A DNA stretch of 64,000 nt from Pseudomonadota bacterium (GTDB taxonomy: Bacteria > Pseudomonadota > Alphaproteobacteria > Rhizobiales > Rhizobiaceae): contig JAEYDD010000056.1 of the NCBI GenBank assembly GCA_023404095.1, forward strand, positions 21,558-85,557, read 5' to 3'. Shown piece after piece: positions 33,208-40,995 of this stretch. Position numbers and translations under genes: made by a program. The notes under the pieces are model-generated. The model was given only the letters and a program-made list of their open reading frames with translations. It ran no database searches and was not told the DNA's origin. The first letter of the stretch is position 1; each line of letters begins with the position of its first letter.

Positions 33208-33962
33208 TCCACGATCTGTTCGCCATCCTCGATCAATATGGACTGCTGCTGCTGATAGGCCAGTATCCGAACGGTCCGCTCGGCGGTCTTGCCAACACGC
33301 TGATCCTGTCGGCCCTCGCCATCCTGTTCGCATTTCCAGTGGCCATCCTGTTCGCTTTCGCCCGGCTTTCCCGCTTTCGCGTCCTGCGCTGGCCGGTCAC
33401 CGTACTGGTCTATGTCACACGCGGCGTGCCGCTCCTGATGCTTATCCTGTGGTGCTATTTTCTGGTGCCGATGCTGACGGGTGCGGATGTCCCAAGTTTC
33501 GTGACGATGCTGGTGACACTGGTCATCTACCAGGGCGCCTTCCTCAGCGAGATCGTGCGTGCCGGGATTATAGCGCTGGGACAGGGACAGATGGATGCGG
33601 CGCGCGCGCTCGGTCATGGCTACTTCGGCGCCATGCGTTACGTCATCTTGCCGCAGGCGCTCTACAACATGATCCCCAGCATGCTGTCCACCTTCGTTGC
33701 GACGATCAAGGACACCACGCTCGGCTATGTCATCAACGTTCCGGACCTGACATTCGCTGCAAGCCAGGTGAACAACCAGCTTCTGACGCAGCCCTTCCAG
33801 GTCTTCGTGATCCTCGCGCTGACCTATTACGTCCTCTGCTGGTCGCTGACCTGGCTGACCAATGTCGTCGAGCGCCGAATCTCGCGCCGACGCGCCGGCC
33901 TCACCCGTCGGCGCGAGGACGTACATCCCTTGAATTCCAGTGTAGTGGAGCCGCAGCCATGA
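33204..33962 (+). CDS. Polar amino-acid ABC transporter permease (second subunit)
   Basis: This 252-aa protein shows the same family features: VTRGVPLLMLILWCYF, the EAA loop DAARALGHGYFGAMRYVILP and about five helices, ending in an Arg-rich cytoplasmic tail. It overlaps the upstream permease by 4 bp and the downstream ATPase by 4 bp. The two permeases are similar in the EAA region, as expected of a heterodimer. Confidence 0.88.
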   Translation: MIHDLFAILDQYGLLLLIGQYPNGPLGGLANTLILSALAILFAFPVAILFAFARLSRFRVLRWPVTVLVYVTRGVPLLMLILWCYFLVPMLTGADVPSFVTMLVTLVIYQGAFLSEIVRAGIIALGQGQMDAARALGHGYFGAMRYVILPQALYNMIPSMLSTFVATIKDTTLGYVINVPDLTFAASQVNNQLLTQPFQVFVILALTYYVLCWSLTWLTNVVERRISRRRAGLTRRREDVHPLNSSVVEPQP

Positions 33963-34702
33963 CCGAACAGGCGATTCAGATTTCAGATGTGCGCAAGGCC
34001 TACGGCGACTTCGAAGTACTGAAGGGCATCAATGCCTCCGTGTCCCGCGGGGAGGTGGTCGTCATCTGCGGCCCTTCCGGCTCCGGTAAGTCGACGCTCA
34101 TCCGCACGGTCAACCGGCTGGAGGAAATCAGCGGAGGTTCGATCCTGTTCGAAGGCCAGGACATTCATGCGCCGATGAAGAACAGGGAGTTGAACCGCCT
34201 GCGCAGCCGCATCGGCTTCGTCTTCCAGAACTTCAATCTCTTTCCGCACCTGTCGGTGGTCGAGAACGTCGCCATGTCTCCCGTCAAGGTGAAGGGCGTC
34301 AATCCCGCAGAAGCGCATGAGAAGGCCCTTCGCCTGCTGGCCCGTGTCGGCCTGGCGGAAAAGGCGAACGCCTATCCCGCCCAGCTTTCGGGCGGTCAGC
34401 AGCAGCGTGTGGCCATTGCGCGTGCGCTCGCCATGGAGCCGCCGGTCATGCTCTTCGACGAACCGACATCGGCGCTCGACCCCGAGATGGTCGGAGAAGT
34501 TCTAGCTGTCATGAAGTCTCTCGCCGCCGATGGCATGACCATGATGTGCGTAACCCACGAAATGGGCTTTGCCCGCGACGTTGCCGATCGCATCTGGTTC
34601 ATCGACGCTGGACAGATCATCGAAACCGCGACGCCGGAACAGTTCTTTACCAACCCCAAGCACCCGCGCGCGCAACGCTTCCTTTCCGACCTGCGGCACT
34701 GA
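33959..34702 (+). CDS. Polar amino-acid ABC transporter ATP-binding protein (GlnQ/HisP type)
   Basis: This 247-aa ATPase has Walker A GPSGSGKST near residue 38, the Q-loop in GFVFQNFNLFPHLSV, the signature LSGGQQQRVAIARALAM, Walker B VMLFDEPTSALDPEMVGEVL and the H-loop CVTHEMGFA. All are intact. The start is the ATG overlapping the permease stop (ATGA). It energises the importer formed by the two permeases and the binding protein encoded at 34829. Confidence 0.92.
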   Translation: MTEQAIQISDVRKAYGDFEVLKGINASVSRGEVVVICGPSGSGKSTLIRTVNRLEEISGGSILFEGQDIHAPMKNRELNRLRSRIGFVFQNFNLFPHLSVVENVAMSPVKVKGVNPAEAHEKALRLLARVGLAEKANAYPAQLSGGQQQRVAIARALAMEPPVMLFDEPTSALDPEMVGEVLAVMKSLAADGMTMMCVTHEMGFARDVADRIWFIDAGQIIETATPEQFFTNPKHPRAQRFLSDLRH

Positions 34703-34828
34703 GAGCCGCAAGAGACTGCAGAGTTTTCCCGGTCCTTCGCGGCCTGGGAGGAGAACCACGCCCGTCACCTCGGTTGTGGACCATGTCTTGAACAGTAAGT
34801 GCCTGACAATAAACCAAGGAGAACAGTC

Positions 34829-35665
34829 GTGAAGTGCAAGTCCGTCATCCTCGCCAGCCTGCTTGCCGCATCAGCCCTCGCAACCGTGGCGAAAGCCGAT
34901 GTCCTCGCCGATATCGAGGCAAACAAGACACTGCGTTGCGCAACATTCGCCGACGTCCCGCCCTTTGCCTCACCGGATGTGAACACCCGCGAGATGGTCG
35001 GGTTTGACGTCGACCTGTGCAATGCCATCGCCCGCGAGCTCGGTGTCAAGGCCGAGGTCAAGCCGGTCTCCGTCGAAGCCCGCGTGCCGGAAGTCAAGCT
35101 TGGTCGCGTCGACATCACTGTCGCGAATCTCGCCTATACCCAGAGCCGCGCGGAACAGATCCAGTTCTCCGATCCCTACTATCTGGCCAAGGAAATGCTG
35201 ATCGTGCCTGTCGACGATACGGGCAAGTCGAAGTCGGACTACGTCGGCCAGCGCGTTGCCTCCACCAAAGGTTCGACCTCGGAAATGTCGATCAAGCTCA
35301 ACAAGTCCGAGCCGCTGACCTTCCAGGATACGGCGTCCGCCTATCTCGCCGTTCAGCAGGGCAAGGCGCGGGGCATGGTGGCCAACACGATGACGACCAC
35401 CAAGCTCGTGAACGAGTCCAAGACCAGAGGCAAGGAGATGCGGATGATCCCCGAGCCCATGCTCTATCAGCCGATCGGCATCGGCATGGCGAAGGATCAG
35501 CCGGCACTGACCTCCAAGATCAACGAGGTCCTGCGCAAGCTCGATGATTCGGGCGAGATCAACCAGATCTGGGACAAGTGGCTCGGCCCGAACACCGAGT
35601 ACAAGATGACCCGCACCGACAAGGTCTTGCCGCTCTCCGAACTGAAGTTCGACCCGATCCCCTGA
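34829..35665 (+). CDS. Polar amino-acid ABC transporter substrate-binding protein
   Basis: This 278-aa periplasmic protein has a Sec signal peptide (VILASLLAASALATVAKA, cleavage after AKA) and the two-lobe amino-acid-binding family fold: MVGFDVDLCNAIARELGVKA, GRVDITVANLAYTQSRAEQI, FSDPYYLAKEML. I choose GTG 34829, seven bases after AAGGAG, over a GTG 30 bp upstream. The gene is 126 bp after the ATPase, so it may also have separate expression. The ligand cannot be read from sequence. Confidence 0.87.
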   Translation: MKCKSVILASLLAASALATVAKADVLADIEANKTLRCATFADVPPFASPDVNTREMVGFDVDLCNAIARELGVKAEVKPVSVEARVPEVKLGRVDITVANLAYTQSRAEQIQFSDPYYLAKEMLIVPVDDTGKSKSDYVGQRVASTKGSTSEMSIKLNKSEPLTFQDTASAYLAVQQGKARGMVANTMTTTKLVNESKTRGKEMRMIPEPMLYQPIGIGMAKDQPALTSKINEVLRKLDDSGEINQIWDKWLGPNTEYKMTRTDKVLPLSELKFDPIP

Positions 35666-35719
35666 TCGGAACTGACTACCGCTTCTCAGGCGGCTTCCAG
35701 ACACCAACCCAGACAACGT

Positions 35720-35739
35720 GGCGGGCAGGCATGCCCGCC
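35720..35739 (+). terminator. Stem-loop between binding-protein and RraA-like genes
   Basis: GGCGGGCA (35720-35727) pairs perfectly with TGCCCGCC (35732-35739) around a 4-nt loop. No T-run follows, so partial termination or mRNA protection after the binding-protein gene is likely. Confidence 0.45.
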
Positions 35740-35761
35740 GAACGACAACCTGCGAGGAAAC

Positions 35762-36436
35762 TTGGCCCATATCAAGAAAATCCCCGTCCGTCCGGCAAAG
35801 GCCGAGGTCGAGGCATTGGCGAAATTCTCGCCGGCCACCATCCATGAAGCCCAGGGGCGCCGGGGTGCCTTGTCATCCCGCATCAAGCCGGTCGACTACC
35901 GCATGAAGCTCTGCGGCCCGGCCTTTACCGTGCGCTGCGCACCTCGCGACAACATCATGCTGCAGCTTGCGATCAATTTTGCGCAGGCTGGCGATATCAT
36001 CGTCGTCTCCGGCGGCGAGTATGAAGAGGCGGGATCCTTCGGTGACGTGCTCGCCAATGCGTGCCTCGCCAAGGGCATCGGTGGTCTCGTGACCGATAGC
36101 GGCGTGCGAGACAGCCTGCAGCTGCGGGATCTCGGCTTCCCGGTCTTCTCGCTCAGCCTCTGCATCAAGGGCACCGTGAAGGAAACGCTGACCACGACCA
36201 ATGACTCGATCGTCATCGGCGGCGAGATCGTGCATCCGGGCGACATCATCGTCGGCGATGCGGATGGGCTCGTGGTCGTGCGCCGCGAGGAAGCAGCTGA
36301 CGTCTCCGCACTCTCCCAGGCCCGTGAAGATGCGGAAGCCCGTTACATCGCGGACTACAAGGCCGGCAAATCCGTCATCGAAGTCTCCAAGCTAGAGGCC
36401 GTCCTGAAGGCCAAGGGCCTGACGGTCGAAGCCTGA
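35762..36436 (+). CDS. RraA-like aldolase/decarboxylase family protein (second copy)
   Basis: This 224-aa protein has the family features: FSPATIHEAQGRRGAL, APRDNIMLQLAINFAQAGDI, GIGGLVTDSGVRDSLQL with the catalytic Arg-Asp region, and VHPGDIIVGDADGLVVV. It resembles the 4-carboxy-4-hydroxy-2-oxoadipate aldolase/oxaloacetate decarboxylase group. The start is TTG, with GAGG six bases upstream; no ATG or GTG fits better. It is only distantly similar to the copy at 11658-12332. It could serve either the amino-acid unit before it or the sugar-acid unit after it. Confidence 0.8.
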   Translation: MAHIKKIPVRPAKAEVEALAKFSPATIHEAQGRRGALSSRIKPVDYRMKLCGPAFTVRCAPRDNIMLQLAINFAQAGDIIVVSGGEYEEAGSFGDVLANACLAKGIGGLVTDSGVRDSLQLRDLGFPVFSLSLCIKGTVKETLTTTNDSIVIGGEIVHPGDIIVGDADGLVVVRREEAADVSALSQAREDAEARYIADYKAGKSVIEVSKLEAVLKAKGLTVEA

Positions 36437-36487
36437 TAGTTGAACAATGAGCGGCGAACCTTCGGGTAAACAGGAGACGATGTCGAG

Positions 36488-37255
36488 ATGACCAGCCCAT
36501 TGTTCAGTCTTTCGGGTCGGCGTGCCCTGATCACGGGTTCTTCGCAGGGCATTGGCTTTGCGCTTGCTGAAGGCCTTGCGGCGCATGGCGCGGATGTGGT
36601 GCTGAACGGCCGTGACCGTGTGAAGCTCGATGCTGCGGTCAAGACGTTGCAGCATGCCGGCTTTACGGCCTCTGCCAGTGATTTCGACGTCACGGATGGC
36701 GAGGCTGTCAAGGCCGGCGTTGCGGCGATTGAGGCGGAGATCGGTCCGATCGATATCCTGATCAACAATGCCGGCATGCAGTACCGCACGCCGCTAGAGG
36801 ACTTCCCGGCGGATCGCTGGGAGCAGTTGCTGAAGACGAACATCTCGAGCGTCTTCTATGTCGGCCAGGCAGTGGCCCGCCACATGATCCCTCGCGGGCG
36901 CGGCAAGATCGTCAACATTGCGTCTGTCCAGAGCGAGCTCGCGCGTCCCGGGATCGCGCCCTACACGGCGACCAAGGGGGCGGTAAAGAACCTGACACGC
37001 GGTATGTCGACCGATTGGGCCAAGTATGGACTGCAGGTGAATGCGATTGCCCCGGGGTATTTCCGGACGCCGCTCAACCAGGCGCTGGTCGACAATCCAG
37101 AATTCTCCCCCTGGCTGGAGAAGCGCACGCCCGCCGGTCGCTGGGGTGACGTCGAGGAACTGGTCGGCGCGGCCGTATTCCTGTCGTCGAACGCTTCCTC
37201 CTTCGTGAATGGACACACACTCTATGTCGACGGCGGCATCACCATCAGTCTCTGA
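36488..37255 (+). CDS. Gluconate 5-dehydrogenase-like SDR (IdnO type)
   Basis: This 255-aa SDR has ITGSSQGIGFALAEGLAAHG, LINNAGMQYRTPLEDFPAD, NIASVQSELARPGIAPYTAT with Ser and YTATKGAVKNL as the active-site Tyr/Lys, and GHTLYVDGGITISL at the end. This pattern is that of IdnO/Gno enzymes, which interconvert 5-ketogluconate and D-gluconate. Next to a gluconokinase and an idonate-dehydrogenase-like gene it completes the idonate route. Its 3' end overlaps the kinase reading frame. Confidence 0.85.
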   Translation: MTSPLFSLSGRRALITGSSQGIGFALAEGLAAHGADVVLNGRDRVKLDAAVKTLQHAGFTASASDFDVTDGEAVKAGVAAIEAEIGPIDILINNAGMQYRTPLEDFPADRWEQLLKTNISSVFYVGQAVARHMIPRGRGKIVNIASVQSELARPGIAPYTATKGAVKNLTRGMSTDWAKYGLQVNAIAPGYFRTPLNQALVDNPEFSPWLEKRTPAGRWGDVEELVGAAVFLSSNASSFVNGHTLYVDGGITISL

Positions 37256-37787
37256 CACGGGCTATTTGCCGGGTCCTATCGTCGTTATGGGCGTTTCGGG
37301 ATGCGGCAAGTCGTCGGTCGGGGCAAAGCTCGCAGACCATCTTGATGCGCGCTTCGTCGAGGGCGACAGCCTGCATCCGCCGGAGAATGTTCAAAAGATG
37401 CGGCGCGGCACGCCGCTGGAGGATGCGGACCGCTGGCCCTGGCTTGCAGCGATCGGAGAGGTTCTGTCGGCGAAAGCGGATGGATCCCGGTCGGTGGTCG
37501 TGACGTGTTCGGCGCTGAAGCGCGCCTATCGCGACCGGTTGAGGGAACTAGCAGGCCAGCCGGTGACCTTCGTCTTCCTGCAGGGGCACCGCGCGTTGCT
37601 TGCGGCGCGAATGGCTGGCCGCCAACACGAGTACATGCCGTTGTCGCTGCTCGACAGTCAGCTCGCGACGCTGGAACTGCCACAGACGGAGCCCGATGTC
37701 GTGAGGATCGACATCAATCAACCGCTTGAAGCCATCGTCGGACGGGCGATGACCGTGCTTGCGCTGCGCAGGCGAGGAACGAGCTGA
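37209..37787 (+). CDS. Gluconokinase (GntK/IdnK family)
   Basis: This 192-aa P-loop kinase has GVSGCGKSSVGAKLA, VEGDSLHPPENVQKM, LEDADRWPWLAAIGEVL, TCSALKRAYRDRLRE and QHEYMPLSLLDSQLATLE, all typical of gluconokinase. It phosphorylates D-gluconate to 6-phosphogluconate. The gene overlaps the upstream SDR by 47 bp if it starts at ATG 37209, or 32 bp from ATG 37224. Neither has a clear ribosome-binding site, so expression probably depends on coupling to the SDR. Confidence 0.87.
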   Translation: MDTHSMSTAASPSVSDTGYLPGPIVVMGVSGCGKSSVGAKLADHLDARFVEGDSLHPPENVQKMRRGTPLEDADRWPWLAAIGEVLSAKADGSRSVVVTCSALKRAYRDRLRELAGQPVTFVFLQGHRALLAARMAGRQHEYMPLSLLDSQLATLELPQTEPDVVRIDINQPLEAIVGRAMTVLALRRRGTS

Positions 37788-37807
37788 GAGAACCATCGGA
37801 GGACATC

Positions 37808-38755
37808 ATGAGCAAGCCCGAACTCCTTCTGATCGGGCCCTATCCGGAATGGGATATGGTCGAACTGGAAGACCGATATACCGTGCACAGGCTTTACGAG
37901 GCGGCTGACCGCGAAGCCTTCATCCGCACCCATGCGGGCGCGAGCCGGGCGATCGCCACACGTGGCGAACTGGGCGCATCGGCCGAACTGATCGCAGCCC
38001 TGCCGAAGCTCGAGATCATCTCGGTCTATGGCGTAGGCTTCGATGCGGTCAATCTCGATGCGGCCCGCGCCCGCGGCATCCGCGTCACCAATACGCCGGA
38101 CGTGCTGACCAATGACGTGGCCGATCTCGGCGTTGCGATGATGCTGGTGCAGTCGCGCGGGATGATCGGTGCGGAGAGCTGGGTACGTGACGGCAGCTGG
38201 GCGGCCAAGGGCCTCTATCCGCTGAAGCGTCGCGTCTGGGGCCGCAAGGCCGGCGTGCTGGGTCTCGGCCGGATCGGCTACGAGGTTGCCAAGCGCCTGA
38301 AGGGTTTTGACATGGATATCGCCTATAGCGACGTTTCGGAAAAGTCCTATGCGGAGGGCATGACCTATATCGCCGACCCGGTGGAGCTTGCCCGCCATGC
38401 CGACTTCCTGTTCGTGACGCTCGCCGCTTCCGCAGCCACCCGTCATATCGTCGGTAAACAGGTGATCGAGGCGCTCGGTCCGGAAGGTATGCTGGTCAAC
38501 ATCTCGCGTGCGTCGAATATCGACGAACAGGCGCTGCTAGAGGCCCTTGAGAGAGGGGCGCTCGGTGCGGCGGCACTCGACGTCTTCGAAGGCGAGCCGA
38601 AGCTCGACCCGCGTTTCCTCGAACTCGACAACGTGCTTGTCCAACCGCACCATGCTTCCGGGACGATCGAGACGCGCAAGGCGATGGGCCAGCTGGTACG
38701 CGACAACCTTGCCGCCCACTTTGCCGGCACGGCACTGCCGACTCCGGTCATCTGA
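37808..38755 (+). CDS. D-isomer-specific 2-hydroxyacid dehydrogenase (GhrB/2-ketogluconate reductase-like)
   Basis: This 315-aa NAD(P)-dependent enzyme has ISVYGVGFDAVNLDAARARG, the Rossmann VLGLGRIGYEVAKRLKGF, NISRASNIDEQALLEAL with the catalytic Arg, DVFEGEP with Glu, and QPHHASGTIETRKAM with the catalytic His. Enzymes of this group reduce hydroxypyruvate, glyoxylate or 2-ketogluconate. GGAGG lies eight bases before the ATG. In this cluster, conversion of 2-keto sugar acids to gluconate or idonate is the likely job. Confidence 0.83.
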   Translation: MSKPELLLIGPYPEWDMVELEDRYTVHRLYEAADREAFIRTHAGASRAIATRGELGASAELIAALPKLEIISVYGVGFDAVNLDAARARGIRVTNTPDVLTNDVADLGVAMMLVQSRGMIGAESWVRDGSWAAKGLYPLKRRVWGRKAGVLGLGRIGYEVAKRLKGFDMDIAYSDVSEKSYAEGMTYIADPVELARHADFLFVTLAASAATRHIVGKQVIEALGPEGMLVNISRASNIDEQALLEALERGALGAAALDVFEGEPKLDPRFLELDNVLVQPHHASGTIETRKAMGQLVRDNLAAHFAGTALPTPVI

Positions 38756-38767
38756 GGAGCTTTTTTC

Positions 38768-39799
38768 ATGAAAGCCATCGTCATTCATGCCGCCAAGGAT
38801 TTGCGGATCGAAGAGCGCGACGTCGGGGCGCCCGGCCCCGGCGAGGTGGAGGTCGCGATCGAGGCCGGCGGCATCTGCGGCTCGGACCTGCACTACTACA
38901 ATCACGGCGGCTTCGGCACGGTCAGGCTGCGCGAGCCGATGATCCTCGGCCACGAGGTCGCCGGCACGGTGAAGGCACTCGGCGCAGGGGTCTCGCATCT
39001 GGAAATCGGCGACCGTGTCGCGGTTTCGCCGAGCCGACCCTGCAATGCCTGCGATTATTGCCTTGAGGGCAAGCAGAACCATTGCTTCAACATGCGCTTC
39101 TATGGGTCGGCCATGCCCATGCCGCATATCCAGGGGGCCTTCCGCCAGCGCCTAGTCGCGGAAGCCTCTCAGTGCCATCCGGTCGATGACGGCATCTCGA
39201 TCCACGAGGCGGCGATGGCCGAGCCCTTTGCCGTCGCGCTGCATGCGGTGAAGCGGGCAGGCGCCCTCACAGACAAGCGCGTCTTCGTCACCGGCTGCGG
39301 GCCGATCGGTGCGCTGGCGATCATTGCCGCGCGGGCGCATGGCGCGCGGGAGATCGTCGCCACGGACGTAATGGACGCTGTCCTGAGAAAAGCCCTGCAC
39401 GTCGGCGCCGACCGGGTGATCAACAGTGCCGAAAACCCCGAAGAACTTTCGAATTATACGGTCAACAAGGGGTACTTCGACGTGCAATTCGAGGCCTCAG
39501 GCAATGAGCGCGCCATGCGGTCCGGCCTGGAGGTCCTGCGGCCTCAATCGACATTGGTCCAGCTTGGTCTCGGTGGGGATATCTCCTTCCCGCAGAACAT
39601 GGTGGTTGCCAAGGAAATCGAGCTGAAAGGCACGTTCCGCTTCCATGAGGAGTTCGGACTGGCAGTCAACCTGATCAACCGGCGTCGCGTAGATCTCACG
39701 CCGCTTCTAACCGGCACCTATCCGCTGGAAGACGTGGTCCGTGCCTTCGAGGTGGCCGGCGACCGAACGCAATCGATGAAGGTCCAGCTCGCGTTCTGA
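38768..39799 (+). CDS. L-idonate 5-dehydrogenase-like zinc alcohol dehydrogenase (IdnD type)
   Basis: This 343-aa medium-chain dehydrogenase has the catalytic zinc Cys in GICGSDLHYYNHGGFG, GHEVAGTV, the structural zinc cysteines in PCNACDYCLEGKQNHC, and the cofactor loop VTGCGPIGALAIIAARAHGA. GSDLHYYNHGG is typical of L-idonate dehydrogenase. It oxidises L-idonate to 5-ketogluconate, which the IdnO-like SDR can reduce to gluconate for the kinase. GAGG lies nine bases upstream of the ATG. It is the last gene of the rightward unit. Confidence 0.83.
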   Translation: MKAIVIHAAKDLRIEERDVGAPGPGEVEVAIEAGGICGSDLHYYNHGGFGTVRLREPMILGHEVAGTVKALGAGVSHLEIGDRVAVSPSRPCNACDYCLEGKQNHCFNMRFYGSAMPMPHIQGAFRQRLVAEASQCHPVDDGISIHEAAMAEPFAVALHAVKRAGALTDKRVFVTGCGPIGALAIIAARAHGAREIVATDVMDAVLRKALHVGADRVINSAENPEELSNYTVNKGYFDVQFEASGNERAMRSGLEVLRPQSTLVQLGLGGDISFPQNMVVAKEIELKGTFRFHEEFGLAVNLINRRRVDLTPLLTGTYPLEDVVRAFEVAGDRTQSMKVQLAF

Positions 39800-39844
39800 C
39801 GGCGCGGAAGACGGGAAGCGACATGGCATGCAGTAAGCCCGGCA

Positions 39845-39862
39845 GTATGGTCTCAACCATAC
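39845..39862. terminator. Hairpin between convergent genes
   Basis: GTATGG (39845-39850) and CCATAC (39857-39862) form a short stem with a 6-nt loop in the 72-bp gap between two converging genes. It could end both messages, but the stem is short. Confidence 0.35.
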
Positions 39863-39871
39863 CGGCATGTT

Positions 39872-40978
39872 CTAACCCCGTATGGCGTTCACAAGCGCTG
39901 CAGCGGCGGCAATGGCCTCCTGCTGCCACGGTCGCAAATCCTGGCCGTGATAGTTCTGGAACACCGGCAGGAAAGGATCGTCGATCGGCGTCTTGATCCC
40001 GGAGAGCTGTTCCATCACCGCAAGCCCGCAATAGGGGACGTAAGCCGCCGAATAACCGCCTTCATGCGACATCACCAGGCGTCCGCCGCAAAGCGCGTCG
40101 GCCGTCTCCATCAGGAGGCGCGTCATCGTGCGGTAGGTGTCGCTGTGCAGCATCATGCGACCGAGCGGATCGGCGCCGGACCCGTCAAAGCCCGACGGGA
40201 CGACGATGAGATCGGGCTTGTAGGCCCGAAGCGCCGGGAGCACGACCTGCTCGAAGGCGGCGATATAGGCGCCATGACCGCTGCCGGCGGGAAGCGGAAT
40301 GTTGAGATTGTAACCGAAGCCTGCCTCCGCACCGCGCTCCTCGCGGTCTCCGCTATCGTGCGGGTACAATCTCTCCTGATGCAGCGAGATCGTCAGCACG
40401 CCGGGATCCGTCCAGAATGCGGCCTGCGTACCGTTGCCGTGATGCACATCCCAGTCGACGGTCGCGACGCGTTCGAAGCCGTGTTTCCGGCGGTTTTTCA
40501 GGATTGCTACGGGAACGTTGCCGAAGAGGCAGAAGCCCATGCCCTTGTCGCTCTCCGCATGATGCCCGGGCGGGCGCACGAGCGCATAGCCGTTGGAAAG
40601 CTCGCCGGAGAGCACCTTGTCCATCAGCGCATAGGTTCCGCCGGCGGCGAGGCATGCGATCTCGTAGCTGCCGCGCCCGAAAGGCGTGAGATAGCTGGCA
40701 TCGCCGCCGCGGTCGTCGCTTTCCGCCTTGATGCGGCGTATGTAATCCCGCGTGTGGAAGAGGGCGAGATCATCCTCCGTCACCGGCTCCGACTTGACGC
40801 TGACAAGCTGTTCGCTCAGGCCGGACACTTCCATGAGGTTGCGAAAGCGCCGCTTTGTGGCGGCATTTTCCGCGTGCTCGCCAGGCTCGACCGTCAAGCC
40901 TGCCGGAAAGAACTGTGCGGCATTGCCGGTGTCGTGCCAGAGATAGAGTTCATGGAAATTCCAGCCCGTCTTCGTCAT
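39872..40978 (-). CDS. Histone-deacetylase-superfamily deacetylase (class II/acetylpolyamine amidohydrolase-like)
   Basis: This 368-aa zinc hydrolase has the full active site: RPPGHHAESDKGMGFC with the His pair, VDWDVHHGNGTQAAF with metal-binding Asp and His, SGFDGSGADPLGRM with the third ligand, and the transition-state Tyr in SHEGGYSAAY. Bacterial members remove acyl groups from small amines such as acetylpolyamines. The start is the ATG of MTKTGWNF; a longer reading adds 27 residues that overlap the aldehyde dehydrogenase gene. It is last in the leftward operon, 17 bp after that gene. Confidence 0.85.
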   Translation of the reverse strand: MTKTGWNFHELYLWHDTGNAAQFFPAGLTVEPGEHAENAATKRRFRNLMEVSGLSEQLVSVKSEPVTEDDLALFHTRDYIRRIKAESDDRGGDASYLTPFGRGSYEIACLAAGGTYALMDKVLSGELSNGYALVRPPGHHAESDKGMGFCLFGNVPVAILKNRRKHGFERVATVDWDVHHGNGTQAAFWTDPGVLTISLHQERLYPHDSGDREERGAEAGFGYNLNIPLPAGSGHGAYIAAFEQVVLPALRAYKPDLIVVPSGFDGSGADPLGRMMLHSDTYRTMTRLLMETADALCGGRLVMSHEGGYSAAYVPYCGLAVMEQLSGIKTPIDDPFLPVFQNYHGQDLRPWQQEAIAAAAALVNAIRG

Positions 40979-40995
40979 CGTCTCTCTCCCTGCCT

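Noticed and set aside
33155..33958. Long in-frame N-terminal extension of the amino-acid importer ATPase
   Set aside because: It covers the whole second permease gene in another frame. The ATPase family start is the ATG at 33959.
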